From contig JANJXV010000013.1 of the NCBI GenBank assembly GCA_024803745.1, positions 34,173,501 to 34,237,500 on the forward strand: a stretch of DNA of 64,000 nucleotides. Reading direction: 5' to 3'. The notes under the pieces were generated by a model, which searched no databases, was not told where the DNA came from, and saw nothing but the letters and a program-made list of their open reading frames with translations. Origin of the DNA: Megascapheus bottae (lineage: Eukaryota; Chordata; Mammalia; Rodentia; Geomyidae). Positions 36,611 to 49,689 of the stretch are shown in pieces; position 1 is the stretch's first letter; the number at the start of each line of letters is the position of its first letter. The translations under genes and the position numbers were made by a program.

Positions 36611-37375
36611 CTGAAAGGGTTAAATCACAAGAGTTGTTAGCAAGAAGTAATTGTTGATGTCACACCTATTAGGGTTTTGAGCTTCTAGCTCAAAGGGGTA
36701 AAATATTGTTAACACAAGAATTTAAGTGCAGATTTACTTTCAAGTAAAAAGATACACACACATTCCTTCATCAACTAATTCTATTTGTAAACTTATCTAA
36801 TCTTTTCATTTCAGTAATATGGGAGAGGTAACCATTTATAACTGTTGAACAAATAACACTTCTGGGTATAAAAAAGCAAAGTCTAGCAAGTTACGGGTGT
36901 TACTGATGGTGGTCTATGTTCTGCATTTTTGAGGATGGGAGATTCTGATAGGCATTGAATTAATGTGTACCATTCCCAAATGATTTACTACATGTTATAA
37001 ACATATTGTGTATCTTTCAATGTGCTTATAGTTCAAACTTGGAAAGAAAATAAAATGGAATAGCTAATAAAAAAAAGCAAAGACTACATGTGATAAGTTT
37101 GCAAAGGACACAATAAAACTTTCTTAGTTCTTTAGACAATCCAATATATGTAAATTCCTTACTCTCATATTTAATTGTACTATAAGATGCTTCATTTTTA
37201 GAATATTTTATTCTAGTATTACACTAAACATATTAATGCATATATTAAAAGCTGTTGACCTATATTAGTTTTGTTGACCTTTATAATAAACATTTCTTCC
37301 CAATTCTCTATAATATAGTTTTAGCAAGTTTTATGAACAATTTGTCAAAATACCCAGCCTTCAAAAAAAATGCTC

Positions 37376-37527
37376 TATTAGCTTGCCTAGCTTGCACAAA
37401 GACCTGGGTTCAATCCCTCAGTACCACATATACAGAAAAACATGGTAGTGGGGCTGTGTCCCACTAGCCTTGCGAAATCTGAAGGACAGTGCCCCAGTTC
37501 AAGTTCCAGGACTGGCCAAAAAAAAAA
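37376..37527 (+). mobile_element. Dimeric tRNA-derived SINE, truncated and deleted
   Basis: Starts mid-head (CTTGCCTAGCTTGCACAAAG), has GGTTCAATCCC, a deletion in the right half and an A-rich tail; adjoins the old L1. Confidence 0.85.
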
Positions 37528-37547
37528 GAGAGAAAAGAGAAAAAGAA

Positions 37548-38800
37548 AATTGTAGACCTGAATCTCAGATGCATACAGAAGTGAAAAATTCTCAATAAAC
37601 TAAAATAAAATATAAGTTGAAGTCAACACTCTATCCAAAATAGAATGTGCCATGATAAGGTAGTATCCATTCAAGTGGTGTGACCAGAGGGGTCAATATG
37701 TGCAAATCAATTAACATAAAACAACCCAGCCACTAAATGAAGGGCAGAAATTATATTCAAAAAGAGCCTTTGATGGCATTCGTATCCCTTTACATTAGAA
37801 TCTCTCAAAAAATACCTGATGAAATTAGGCATGAAAGGAACATAATTCAAAATAATAAAGGCCATATGTGAAAAACATACAGATAACATCCTATAAAATG
37901 GGGAAAGGAAATGGCACTATGGCTCAAGTGGTAAAGCACTAGCCTTGAGCTGAAGAGCTCAAGGACAATGCCCAGGCCCAGAGTTTGAGCTCCATGACTG
38001 ACCCCCTCCAAAAAAAAAATCTTGTAAATTGGGAGGAAAAAAAACTTAAAAGCATTTCTGTAAGATCAGGAGGAAGAAAAAGGTAATCACCTGTGCCACT
38101 CTTTTTAATGTACATCTTAGAATACTTAGGTAAGAGAAAGAAATAAAGGGCATCCAAACTGGAAGATAAGAAGTTAAATTATTTATGCTTATGAATAACA
38201 TGGTTGGTCAAACATGCTGGAACTTATAATGAATATAGTAAATAGTAGTATAGAAAAAAGTTTTATAACTTGATGCAAAAGAAATTCACACAACCATTAT
38301 GAAAAAGAGCATGGAGATACCTCAAAAAACAAAAACCCAACTACAAATAGAATTAGTATTTGATCCAGCAAATTTACTACTCTATATAGATGCAAGTGAG
38401 ATTAAATCCTCATAATGCTGTTTACTACAACACTACTAACAACAGCCAAAATATGAAACTAACCCATTTGCCCTTCAGTAGATAAGTACACAGAGTAAAT
38501 GTGCAATATTTACATATTGGATACTACTCAGCTAAAACAAGAATGAAATCTGATATTTATTTGTAGCCAAATAGATGTAAGTAGGTAACATCATGTGAAG
38601 ATACACAAAGATAAATTCTGTGTCCTTGTGATTTATGGAAACCAGTAAGTCAACCATGTAGAAATGGAGAATGAAATAATGGATACTGAAACAAATTAAG
38701 AGTGGCTTTTAGGAACTGGGAGCTAGGGTGAGGAAGACAGAGTTGAAGGATGAACTATTCATGATCAATCTATAACCTATAGCTATATCACAGTAAATAC
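37548..38800 (+). mobile_element. Old, degraded L1 (ORF2 3' half and 3' end)
   Basis: Scattered similarity to L1 ORF2 on the plus strand includes AAAGAGCCTTTGATGGCATT (near 37760), GAACATAATTCAAAATAATA (near 37838) and, after 38270, the typical ORF2 tail (GGATACTACTCAGCTAAAAC near 38520). Many stops and indels show it is far older than the other L1 copies in the window. A SINE half (37903-38018) interrupts it. Confidence 0.75.
37903..38018 (+). mobile_element. ID-like right half of a SINE
   Basis: GGCACTATGGCTCAAGTGGT to GAGCTCCATGACTGACCCC, followed by an A-run. Inserted in the old L1. Confidence 0.82.
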
Positions 38801-41800
38801 CACTAATTTGTATAATTAATTTTACATTATTTTTAATTCTATTTTCTTTAGTTTCCCATATCTCTTATTTATTCCTATGGAACAGTCATCTACCTCTCTT
38901 TAAACAATTCTTGCTTCTAAATAAAGTGTTAGCAAATTTTTAATAAAGTCTGACAAAACTATTTAACCCTGAAGCTGTTATTGGAAGACAATCAAAAGCA
39001 ATATGTAAAAGAACTGAGATAACTATGGTCAAATAAGACTTGACTTAAAAAAAAACAACAGCAAGCAATGGACTGTATTTTGTCCCATGACAAAATTAGT
39101 TTATACACTGCTCTATTTCATCTATTACATCTATTTCATGTGTGTTCTTTCTTTCTTATAGTAATATAGTCCACACCATCCTTGTCTCATCATCTCCCAA
39201 ATCCCTAATTTGATTCCAAAAATACTTACTGATGGGGTCGCAGTCCCCTCTCTCCCTCTCTCTTCCACTCTTTTTCTCTCATATCTCTGTCACCATTCTG
39301 TCTCTATTCCCTCTTTCCCTCTCTCTGCCTCTCAACCATCTTGCCCACTGGAAAGAAAATTAATACATCTCTATAGCTGGGCAATGTGACTCCTCCACAC
39401 TGGTATGCAGGAGTTAAGATCTGTAATAGTCTGATTCCCATCTGGTCTTATGGCTCCTATTTCCATCAGAATCCTCTCTAACATGTCTCTTATTACTATC
39501 CCCACCCTTTTAACCTATGCATACACATGTATACATATATACATATATGCATACATATATACACATAACTTCTCTGCTTTTGGAGTGCCATAAAATTTAG
39601 ACAATGTTTCATTTATTGTGCATATCACTGTAATCTCATACATAAGGAAATCCTGGTTCAGGAAAGTTATTTTATGTAAAACACTCAGTAATGGCACTGA
39701 ATCTCAAGTCTAGGAACCCTAACAAGCCATTGTTTTACAATTCTTTCTTAAGTCTATTCACCATTTAAATTCTTCTTATGCCCGCAGGCCTTCTAGCACT
39801 CAATACATGGATATAGGTACTTGGCATGCAATCAAAGTTAGCTTTGTATGCAAAAATACCATGTTTCTACCATATAAAGTTACACATTTTTCCGCAAGTG
39901 TCCTCCTCACTTTATACAACAAGTAAATGAGTGTTGTCAATAACTCCTACACAAATGTATTTGAGGGGAGGAAATAAAATCTGGTAAAGGGCACAGTGGA
40001 AATTAAGGAAAGAGAGGTGGCAAATGGATCTCCCTTTTACATATACAAATAGTTTCAGATCCTCTATGTAATTTGCTTTGGCCAGTGAAATAGGAGCAGA
40101 AGTAACTAACATATGCTATTGCTTGTTAGCAGAACTTTTAAGAGACACTGTGTAGTTCTGCTGTTTTTGTCATGAAAACACTAGCATATGTTAGTTACAG
40201 TAGCACTGTAGTGTCCCATAGAATCTGCTACTTCAGCTAAACCAAGAAAGGCAGACTACAGAGAGCTACTTACATATTGTAGTCAGTACATAAGTTGACC
40301 AAAAATATTTTTTATTTAAGTCACTGAGATTGCAACTATTGGCAAATGAGTTATAATACAGCCAAAGTGGGTTAATACAATGTTTTCTACGACTTGATAG
40401 AAACCCATCTGATAGTCCTTACCCACAAATTGAAATTAAAATCTAGGATAATGTATATTAAGCATGCATTAGGAGCCCTTCATAACCAATCAGTAGAACT
40501 TGGACAAAACTTTGAAAGTAGTAAGAATGTAAGGTAGGAGAGAAGGCATGGAAAAAAACAAAAGAGATGAATGAATCTTCAAATAGAGGAAGACAGAACC
40601 AAAAAAAAGAGATAAGTGAAAAGGAAGAGAAAGTAGATGAGCAAAGAAATCAAAGAGAAAGCAAGTGGTATAAATAAGCAAGAAAAAAGAAGAATGTGAA
40701 GGGAAGATAATACTATTCATAGGCTATAAAACCCAATGACAGAGTTATCTAGTGATTTTCTCTTGAACTCCCCATAATATTGTAAATAATGCGAGAACCA
40801 TTTTTAAATGTAAATGATAGATGATCTACTATGATCCAATGGTTTCAGTTTCAGCTTCCCCATGAGAATATACTATCCTCTGGAAGCTTATATTAAAAAC
40901 TGGTAGATAATATTATTATGTATGTATATGAATATATACATAGTTGCCTGGGTAGCTTGTTCTTATACTTAGTGGATGAAAGTAAATCTAAGAATCAAAG
41001 ACCCTATATAGCACTAGTCCTTCCGGATCCAGGTTCAGTGTCCTATGAGCCTGGAAAATAAAATTTGAGTAAAAGTCTACTAAGTATCATTTCATGTATT
41101 TTTCTGCTCAGAAACACTCTGTCTAACTTCATGAACTTTGCCTTGTGTTAGAAAAGGCACAAATGCTTTACCAAAGACAAAAAAGGATGGAAGGGGGATT
41201 TTTCAGCCTTTGATTTGAGAGCATTTTTATACATGACTGGTTTTACTGTCACAATTCATACCCTTTAATGGACAGAGGATTTCATGTGACATCAGAAATC
41301 AACCAACCATGCAATTGATGATGTCATTTACATTCTAAAGGGCTATTGGTTCAAGATTTTAAAAGATTTCAACTGCGATTAATATTTGTTGCATCAAAAA
41401 TTCTCTGTATTTTGTTTCACTATTTTCATAGAACCAAGGCTTATCTGTTAATGAATATATACCATGTTATATCAGTTATAGGTCATTTTTAACTTACAAG
41501 TATCAAATTATGCATCTAACCTATATCTTAGATTAATTTATATCTTAAACATTGAAAAAGTTTATCAAGAATCCTGCCAAAAAATCTTGATAATGACTCT
41601 ATTCAATTATGTTTAAACTTCATTTCTTTATATATTCATAAAATCATTTATCCTCAATGAGCTACATTTTGTTCTCAGTTACTATATTATTCTTAAAGAC
41701 AACACCAAACATGAAATAACTCATACATCAACATCAGGTATGTAATACAATAAGCCTTGATTATCTTACATAATATGATTTTCCCCCCAAACCACAGATG

Positions 41801-42730
41801 CTCCTCAAAGTGGAAAAGATGTCCTTTAAAATTCTTTATCATAAATCTTTGTTTTTTTCTGAAAATCTTTTTCTTTTTTCCTCTACACAGGCAATATGAA
41901 TAGGAGTAAAAGAAGACAAAACTTGACCTTTTGTGATCCCGGCATTAATGGGTCTGTTCATAATTCAATCTATGTGTGTGTGGAAGCATCCATGTGGAAA
42001 GAGAGAAGCCTGAGAGACATAAAGCCTTTCCCTTTAAACATTATCTGACCCTATCAGTCCCATTCACAAAAGAAGGCTTACGTATGCATATGCTGAAAAA
42101 ATGCGCCATCTCATTGTGTTGCTGAAAGCCTACTCATTCTACTCTTCATTCTCCATGGAAAGGCAGCACGGAAGTGACACTTGTACAGAATTTGGGAGAG
42201 TGACAACAAATGAACAGAAGGTAGTAAAAGACAGATTGAATATTTTGGTGATGAACAAGCCACATTTCCAAAATAATGCAAATTTTCCCCTATTTATAAA
42301 TATAAACATAAGTTTGGACATAACGCATAGGGAGTTTTAGTCACAGTTATATGGCACATATGTGCAACTCTTGAATTCAATTAAATTCTCAAGATGATTT
42401 TATAGTCGGCACAAAATATCACTCAGCTTATAGTCCTCTAAACAACACACATGTTGAAGTTGTATTTCTGAGCCATAGGTTACAAGTACTGGTGATCATT
42501 AACAATTCTGAGGCATTTCTGGATTTTCAACTGTCAGCCTGAATTCTCTGTGGCTTTTATACCAGCCATGTCATTAGGGAGAACTCCAGAGCACTTTGCC
42601 CAGGACTGTCACTTGAAATCATCACAAAGGGTAGTGGCTTCTGCACTAGGAAAGTCATCTTGGAAGTAACAACAGAATGCTGTCAAAGCCAGGACAGCAC
42701 TTCCCTATAAGGTTAAGAAACTAAGAATAT
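38801..42730. other. Long intronic stretch, little identified
   Basis: AT-rich, no SINE recognised over about 3.9 kb apart from simple TACATA repeat at 39.5 kb. A CT-rich tract lies at 39240-39330. Short open frames do not resemble proteins. Confidence 0.5.
39515..39570. repeat. TACATA-rich simple repeat
   Basis: Alternating CATAC / ATATA units (ACATGTATACATATATACAT and similar), partly self-complementary. Confidence 0.8.
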
Positions 42731-42965
42731 GTTTATCTAGACACTAGTGGCTCATACCTGTAATCCTAGCGATTCAGGATGTTGCGATCTGAAGGTCTGA
42801 AGCCAACCTGGGCAGAAAAGTCCCCATGAGATTTTCATCTCCAATTAACCACACAAAAACCTGAAGTGGCACTGTGGCTCAAGTAGTAAAGCACAAAAAG
42901 GCTGAGGGACAGTACCCAGGGCCTGAGTTCAAACCCTGCAACCACCACCACCGCCAATAAAAAGA
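42731..42965 (+). mobile_element. B1/ID-type fused SINE
   Basis: Head CACTAGTGGCTCATACCTGT; ends in a CCA repeat instead of an A-tail. Confidence 0.9.
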
Positions 42966-43004
42966 ATATGTTTAACACAGCAGTGGTACTCATTAAGCAT
43001 TAAT

Positions 43005-43160
43005 GCTGAAAATGAACTACACAACCTGGGGTGGGAATGGGAGGTAGAAACTGGGAGAGAGTGAGGGAAGGGGTGATATTGTACGAAAGAAATACACTCT
43101 GATTTATGTAACTGTAACCCCTCTGTACATCACTTTGGTAATAAAAACAAAACGTAAGAG
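43005..43160 (+). mobile_element. Unclassified retroelement 3' end
   Basis: A GGGAGG-rich stretch is followed by CTGTAACCCCTCTGTACATC and AATAAAAAC, resembling the 3' end of a polyadenylated retroelement. It differs from the L1 3' ends elsewhere in the window. It directly follows a B1-type SINE. Family not determined. Confidence 0.4.
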
Positions 43161-43268
43161 TAAACAAAAAAGAATATATTTAAGAGGGGAGGGAGGAAAG
43201 TTGAGCAAACACAGTCATTATATTTAATGTGCATTATGTAAAACTTGAACTATATAACTTGAGAATAA

Positions 43269-43432
43269 GACTGGCTTGAATTCAGGGCACTGTCACTGAA
43301 TTCACTACCACTTCAGGCACAGCACAACTTCTTTTCCTGAGCAGTTTATTGGAGATAAAAATCTCACAGATTTTCCTTCTCAGGCTGGCTTTGAACCATA
43401 ATCCTCAGATCTCAGCCTCCTGAGTGGGCGGA
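43269..43432 (-). mobile_element. B1/ID-type fused SINE, partial
   Basis: Minus copy, right end AGCCTCCTGAGTGGGCGGAA; shortened in the tail half. Confidence 0.8.
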
Positions 43433-43563
43433 ATATTTTGTAGATGTTAGTTAAGCCCACTTATTCCGTAAAATCATTTAATTCCACTGCTTCCTACTTG
43501 ATGTTTTGTCTGGATGAGCTTTCTGTTAGTGAGAATGAAGTATTATAGTCATCTGATACTCTT

Positions 43564-44363
43564 TTAATATTTTTATTGTAATTAATAAAAGGATTACATG
43601 ATATTTGCCAGATTGAAGGTGCATTAATTCACATACATTGATGCCCTTTCACATGTCTTGGTCCCCCATTACCCTCCCCCTACCCCACCATCTTGTTTTC
43701 CCTCCTTCCCTATCCAATTTCAAATAACCAAATACAATTTTATCCAATATATCAGATAACAAAGTGAGATACTGTAACAATATGAGATAACCAAGGGAGA
43801 GCAAAAGAGATGAGAGATAACATAGTAACTTAAGGACAACAATCATTCATTATATGGCTTTTGTTTCTATATCCTAGAGGTCCTCTCAATTAGCTTCATA
43901 CTATATGGCCTTATGTATCAAGGTTTTGCTCTATTGCAAATCTCTGCTAGTAGAGCCCAAGGTTTCTATTGATTATGACAAATGAGGGAAACCATTGAGC
44001 CTAAGTTCCTTTGAGTCTGGCTTACTTCACTTAATATGATTTTTTTCTAAGTCTTTCCATTTCCTAACAAATGGGGATCACTACTACACTGTTGGTGGGA
44101 GTGCAAACTCATTCAACCACTATGGAAAGCAGTATGGCAGTGCCTCAAAAGGCTAAACTTCTCCCCTATGACCCAGCAATTCCACTACTTGGCATTTACC
44201 CAACCATCCAGAAACAAGGACATACTAAATCCACTAGCACAGCAATGTTCATTGCAGCACTATTTACCATAGCAAAGATATGGAACCAACCTAGATGTCC
44301 CTCAGTTGATGAATGGATCAACAAGATGTGGTATTTGTACACAATGGAATTCTATGCTGCTGC
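43564..44363. mobile_element. 5'-inverted (twin-primed) L1 insertion
   Basis: The 3' part is on the minus strand (43564 to about 44074, poly-A complement at left); the 5' part is on the plus strand (about 44075-44363) and encodes a piece of ORF2 including GIYPTIQKQGHTKSTSTAMF and the FIAALFTIAKIWNQPRC block. The two parts meet at the GGGG / GATCACTACT boundary, and roughly 20 L1 bases are lost at the inversion. A 14-bp target-site duplication, CATCTGATACTCTT, flanks the whole unit (43550-43563 and 44364-44377), proving a single insertion. Confidence 0.93.
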
Positions 44364-44448
44364 CATCTGATACTCTTATGTTAGGGTCTGTTTGAGATAT
44401 TTACAGCCAGTAGTCTTTCATGGTTAAAACTGTTCTATCCTCCCGATG

Positions 44449-44685
44449 GATTTTTTTCTTTTTGGTTGGTAGTGGGGCTTGACCTCTCGGCCCAGGCACT
44501 CTCCTTGAGCTCTTTCAGCTCAATGCCCCACCACTTGAGCAACAGCGTCACTTCTAGTTTTCTGGCGGTCAATTGTAGATAAATGTCTCACAGACTCTAG
44601 TACCTGTGCTGGCTTTAAACCTCAGTCCTCTGATGTCAGCCTCCTAAGTAGCTAGGATTACAGGTGTGAGCCACCAACACCCGGC
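44449..44685 (-). mobile_element. B1/ID-type fused SINE
   Basis: Minus copy, head end GTAGCTAGGATTACAGGTGT, about 70 bp right of the 5'-inverted L1. Confidence 0.92.
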
Positions 44686-45060
44686 TCAACTACATCTCTT
44701 GGAAACCATTATATGATTGTATCTTACAAACCCCTAATATCAGTATAAATGACCAAGGTTTTAGCTACTATTCTTTAACATCTACCATCACGTTGTCATC
44801 TCTGGCTAAAGAAGCAAAGTCAGATCTATGTCTGAAAGTCACTGTACTCCTCTGGGGCCAACCTGGATTCAAGGAAATACCAGCAGCTCAGACTCCACAA
44901 TCAAAATGTACAGCCCTATATGTACATTTTAGTCAAATGTGATATCATTGGCTTTTTCTAACCAAAATACTAAAACTTTCAAGTTCTATTGTGTCTTTAT
45001 GAAAGTGTCACAATGGAACTTGTTAATTTCTACAATTATTATATACTCATAACTAAAAAG

Positions 45061-45303
45061 GAGCCAGGCTCTGGCAGCAGATGTCTTAATCCTAGCTACT
45101 CAGGAGGCTGAGATCTGAGGATGGCGATTTTAAGCCAGCGGAGGCAGGAAAGTCTGTGAGTTCATATATCCAATAAACCACCAAAAAATTTGAAGTGGTG
45201 CTGTGGATCAAGTGGTAGAGCATTAGCCTTGAGAAAAAACATCTCAGAGACTGTGTTCAAGCCATGAGTTCAAATCCCAGGTGCAGCAAAAAATAGAAAA
45301 AAA
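45061..45303 (+). mobile_element. B1/ID-type fused SINE
   Basis: Head GCCAGGCTCTGGCAGCAGAT (diverged), then CTAGCTACTCAGGAGGCTGA; A-rich tail. Confidence 0.88.
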
Positions 45304-45639
45304 GAAAAAAATTTAAAAAGAGGAAGGAATAAAGTTGGCGGCAATAAATATCTACTGTATTTTTGGGGAAAGACATTTTTCATTTGCAATGTCACTAAAA
45401 AGATAGCATTAAAATTATGTATTTAACATAATTATCATTTCTGTGGCCTTTAAATCTACAGACACAATAAACTAAAATTTTGCATGGACTATCAAAGAAG
45501 AGAACGTTTATAATATTTTTAAATGTAATACTTTACTGTTCTTTATATCTGTTTGAACTTTAATATTTTTATACTGTAAATATATTCAAAATTTCCTGGT
45601 TCATCTAGAGAGACACTTGAGCTTCCCTAAATTTATAAG

Positions 45640-45870
45640 ATACAAAGCAGTTTTGTTTGGGTGATACTGGGTCTAAAGCTTGGATGGCTTGCTTGCTTGC
45701 TTGCCTGGCTGGCACTCTATCAGTCATTTATCTAAGCTAGTATTTTGCTGATTGTTTTGGAGGTAAAATCTCAAAGGCTTTTCTTCCTAGTTTTGACTCC
45801 CGATCCTCCAGATGTTAGCCTCCTGAGAAGCTGATAGAGTTACATGCATGAGCCATTTGCACCCCAGTCA
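45640..45870 (-). repeat. Old B1/ID-type SINE with GCTT repeat
   Basis: Minus copy, diverged; GCTTGCTTGCTTGC tract in its tail half, head end TGAGAAGCTGATAGAGTTAC. Confidence 0.6.
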
Positions 45871-46779
45871 TGTGTCAGGTGGAAACATAGGGTGAAATGT
45901 AAAAATGCTCTTAAACTCTAGCAAAACAAATTTTAAACATGTATTATAGGAATGTAAATTTTAAATGTTATAACTAGAAATCTCATCTTTTAATGAGCTT
46001 GGATCATAACTTAAATCCATGTAATGGTTGTTTACTACATTTTAGGAACTGTTTAAGAGGTTCATTGTCTTATGAAATATTGTCTGCTGAGAATCCTAAT
46101 CAATGTTATAATTTTTAGCATATATGAGACTATATAAATAGTCTCATGTAAGAGTTGAATTCATAGGAGGTCGTGATGTATTATTTTTGTTTATATTTTA
46201 TGAAATGAATAGTTAGTAAAGAAGATGTAATCATAAAAGTAATATAAAATAAAGATTGTATAGAGTTCTTTTGACCCAGTGTCAAAAAATTATATGGGAA
46301 GTATATTTTAAAATACCATATTCTCTTATTTTTAAAGTGTTGTATTTATCAACACTGGTACGTGGAATTTAGCAAATCAGTGTTCATTCATTGAAAAGAT
46401 TAAATGCTTTCTGCATTCCAGGAAACTACATGAAAATTATATTCCCCCTTTGTGTGACACCAATTTTGTATTATTATTTCATTTATGGAATATGCTGTCA
46501 GCCTCACAGTATGCGCTTTGGAGAGAAGGTTTCATTTAATAGTTCTTCATTACAATATTGCCTACAGAATGTAATGATTAGTTCACTTAGGCTTGACATT
46601 TGTAAACTAGATTTCCCTTGATAAAAGGTAACTTTGTTAGCATTTCTAAAATTCACAGTAATAATTCTGCTCTTAGACATTTGGTAACAAATACAAGATT
46701 TAGCTTCATTTCAAATCTAAAACATTTTAAGAATATTAAAATTAAAAAAACACCTTGGGATGTTTTCCAATATCTGGTT
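45871..46779. other. Intronic sequence, nothing identified
   Basis: AT-rich; no repeat or exon recognised. Confidence 0.5.
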
Positions 46780-46792
46780 TTAGGTTATACTT

Positions 46793-46955
46793 TTTTATAT
46801 TGCCAGCTGTGGGGCTTGAACTTGGGTTTTTCCTCAAGGCTGGAGCTCTACCACTTGAACCACAGCTTTTTCTATGCATGTGGTACCGAGGAATTGAACC
46901 CTGGTCTTAGTGCATGCTAGGGAAGCATTCTACCATTAGGCCAAACTCCTAAACC
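46793..46955 (-). mobile_element. Dimeric tRNA-derived SINE, shortened
   Basis: Minus copy with two internal deletions. Perfect 13-bp duplication TTAGGTTATACTT at 46780-46792 and 46956-46968. Confidence 0.92.
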
Positions 46956-47229
46956 TTAGGTTATACTTAATAACTTACTAACTGAGAAAATTTGTGGGAA
47001 AATGTCCATAAAGCATTTTTCCCAGGGAAAAAAATCATGATCTTATATAGTCTTTGAAACATACAATTACTTTTCAGGCTGCCACATCAACAGAAATTAT
47101 TTTGGTATTGTTAATCTATTATCAATTGACAATGTTTGATATATTATAATACTCAAACTAAAACTTACCTTAATTTTATAATCAGAGTTCATTGCAGTTT
47201 TAATATAGTTTGCAAAGTAAGTCACTTAC

Positions 47230-47322
47230 TTCTGCTTGTGCCTTCTGGTGTTCTTTTGCTGACATTGAAAGAATTGCTTTCTCTGTGATTTTTTCCTTCT
47301 GTTCATTCATGTCCAGGCTCAA
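47230..47322 (-). CDS. DCDC1: DCDC1 coiled-coil-like exon (93 nt)
   Basis: The acceptor is CTTGTTTCTTTCAG and the donor is GCAGAA followed by GTAAGT, both strong. It is phase 0 at both ends and has 31 codons, starting LSLDMNEQKEKITEKAILSM and continuing with Lys/Glu/Gln/Ala-rich residues ending KAQAE. The other two frames carry stops. Charged residues alternating with L, I, M and A suggest an amphipathic helix that continues into the next exon (VSRLIDELQTGIK), so the two exons together probably form a short coiled coil before the DCX-like domain. Introns of about 8 kb and 10.6 kb flank it. Confidence 0.75.
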
Positions 47323-48004
47323 CTGAAAGAAACAAGTAAGTGAGTCAAACGATATGTGATGTAGCTCATTGTGTGAGATAATTTGATTTGGCCCAGTGAA
47401 GAGGTCTAGGAAATCCTTATGTCATTCTGATGATCTTCCTAAGTAAGGAGTTTATAAATGTTTCTGAAGTAGGGTGGCGAGGTGATGTTCCAATCTTGTA
47501 AGAGGAAAAGGGACACCTGAATTCATCTTTGCCACACAGCATGAATAGATAATGAACAAATGAGCATGCATCTGTTAACTTATGATGAAAACAACCTGTC
47601 ATCACCTGCTGTGGTTCTTATGCTAGGAGAATTTATGGGATACCAAAAGAGAGAGATACAGAAACAAATATTGAATAGCTGAACTGTAAATGCAGTGGTT
47701 TGCTATTCACTGCGCTAGATCGAGTACCACTAATAAAGATGCTTTCTCATGATTACTTTTGTTTTGCTTTTAATCATTATGTAAGGTTATTTGCTCTCTC
47801 TAGAGGTATAATTTATTCTGTGATAAAGTGACATAAGAGCATATCAGAAAAACTTTAACATAAAGCTCAACTTCCATAGAACCAATGTGTGGACTTGGGC
47901 ACAAGATGCTGAGTCTTGGCAGGTATTCATAAGGAAAGTTAAGAGCAGCATACAGCACAGCAGCTGAAGAATATTCATAAAGCTGTGGGGTTTTTCTGTT
48001 GTTT

Positions 48005-48235
48005 TGTTTTCTGTGCTGATGATGGAATTCAAAGCCTTATGTATGCTATGCAAATGTTCAACCTGTTGGTTAGATCCCTAGCCCTTGGGTTTTTGTGGTT
48101 GATGTTGGTTTCTATGGCTTTGGGTTTTAGTTTTAGTTTTGATTTGTTCAAGATTAGGTCTTCTCAAACTACTGCCAAACTCACAATCTTCCTACCTCTG
48201 CCTCCAACATAAAATTAGGGGCACCACACTCAGTT
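48005..48235 (-). repeat. Old SINE-like repeat
   Basis: GATGGAATTCAAAGCCTTAT and AAACTCACAATCTTCCTACC resemble an ancient B1/B4-type SINE on the minus strand, next to the RPL17 pseudogene. Confidence 0.45.
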
Positions 48236-48240
48236 CATAT

Positions 48241-48808
48241 CTTCTTAATTTGCATGTATTTTATTCTGAATGTGTTTTTGTGCCATAACTTTTTGTTTCT
48301 CCAGTTTCTTCTAGGTATTTTTCCCCTTGTGCAACCTCCTCTTCTGGTTTAGGAACACTTTGCTCATTCTTGCTAAGGTTCATCTCAGCATGGCAGGGGA
48401 GCTCCTGGGTGGGTTAATCCACCCACGGGCGCTGTGAGTTTTTTGGCTCATCTTGGGTTCTTTGTTCACCTGGACGTGTTCAATGAACAGGGAGTCTACG
48501 TTTAAACCCTGCAGTTCAGCATTACTCTCTGCATTCTTAAGCTTGTGCAGCAGAAATTCAACACTCTTTGGGGGCCACTCACCCTGTGTCCAGCCTCACT
48601 GTTTGGTCTGGGCACACCTGCCAACTCCACCATTGTAATGCCAGAATGGCACACCTTGATTGTTGCTTTAAAATGACATCTTTCAGATCTAAATACCCTT
48701 GGTGGCCTGGGCTGTATCTCTGGTGTTCTGAAAGTGAACACAAAGATTTGCACCTCTTGACTTGCATGGTTCTGTGGGGTTTACTGGGTCAAGAGAGTAG
48801 CAAACTAT
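48241..48808 (-). pseudogene. RPL17: Processed pseudogene of RPL17 (ribosomal protein L17)
   Basis: Translating the minus strand in pieces gives [35 protein letters not shown] and a C-terminal part with KPEEEVAQ, which align in order to ribosomal protein L17. There are no introns, the start ATG is ATA (complement of 48806-48808), about 20-25 bases are missing after the TAQATKG segment, and several stops and frameshifts follow, so it cannot make L17. The 3' end carries AATAAA near 48258-48263 but the poly-A tail has decayed. It sits in the intron between the 58-55 kb and 47-kb exons, in the host gene's orientation. An impure GA/GGGA tract begins about 25 bp beyond its 5' end. Confidence 0.88.
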
Positions 48809-48832
48809 TTTTACAGGTCACCTCAGACCACG

Positions 48833-48837
48833 GGGGG

Positions 48838-48900
<63 letters not shown>

Positions 48901-48955
48901 AGGGAGGGAGGGAGGGTGGGAGGGAGGGAGGGAGGGAGGGAGAGAGAGAGAGAGG
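48833..48955. repeat. (GA)n / (GGGA)n microsatellite
   Basis: A run of G is followed by about 55 bases of GA repeats, then about 50 bases of GGGA repeats with one GGGT interruption, then GA again. All purines are on the plus strand, so the host transcript would carry a long pyrimidine tract. Confidence 0.95.
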
Positions 48956-49689
48956 GTGCATATGTATTCTTAACAAAAATTATTCCTAAGTGCAAACCTT
49001 TCCAGAGTAGTTTTTAAGTGAAGCAAAACAAAACTAAAGCAGAGATATGTCACGGTGCAGTACCATACCAGATTAGTCATATTTTAGTGAGATTTTCCCC
49101 AGGCCAAGAACTGCTTCCTATTGCTTTTCAAAAGTGAGAATCCTTTGCCTTTTGAAAGTACCACAGCTGGAATCATCACCATTCTAAAATTCAACTCCCC
49201 AAAAGTATTATAGTGACCAGTTGACGTGGAAGAAAAATACACCAATATTGCTGAAAAGCATCCCATGTGTAATAGCAAATAGAGAGTATTTAGCATGTTA
49301 GTAAGAGATGGCTGGCAAAATAAAAGGATGCACATATGGTGCCTCCGCTGAAAACAGACAAGCCATTCCAAAATAAAGATATATTTTAATGTAATCATTT
49401 AAAGAAAATTATGAGAACTAAAAGTCAAAAAAGAGAGTGTATATCTACCCTGAAGCACTAATAATATGCAGCATTAATAGCAGGTTTCTCTTAAAACTCA
49501 TGACCTGACAACATTAGCAAGATTCTTCTTTCCTGTCACTTTTGATGAGAACATCCTGTTTCTCTATTAAGACAAAACTAAATGCTTTTGACTTGCTGTA
49601 ATTATCTCAAGTATATGAAATAATTCCTTCATTGATTAAGTACAAAAATTTCAACCTTATTTTCCATGCATTAAAAAGATCAGAAACCT

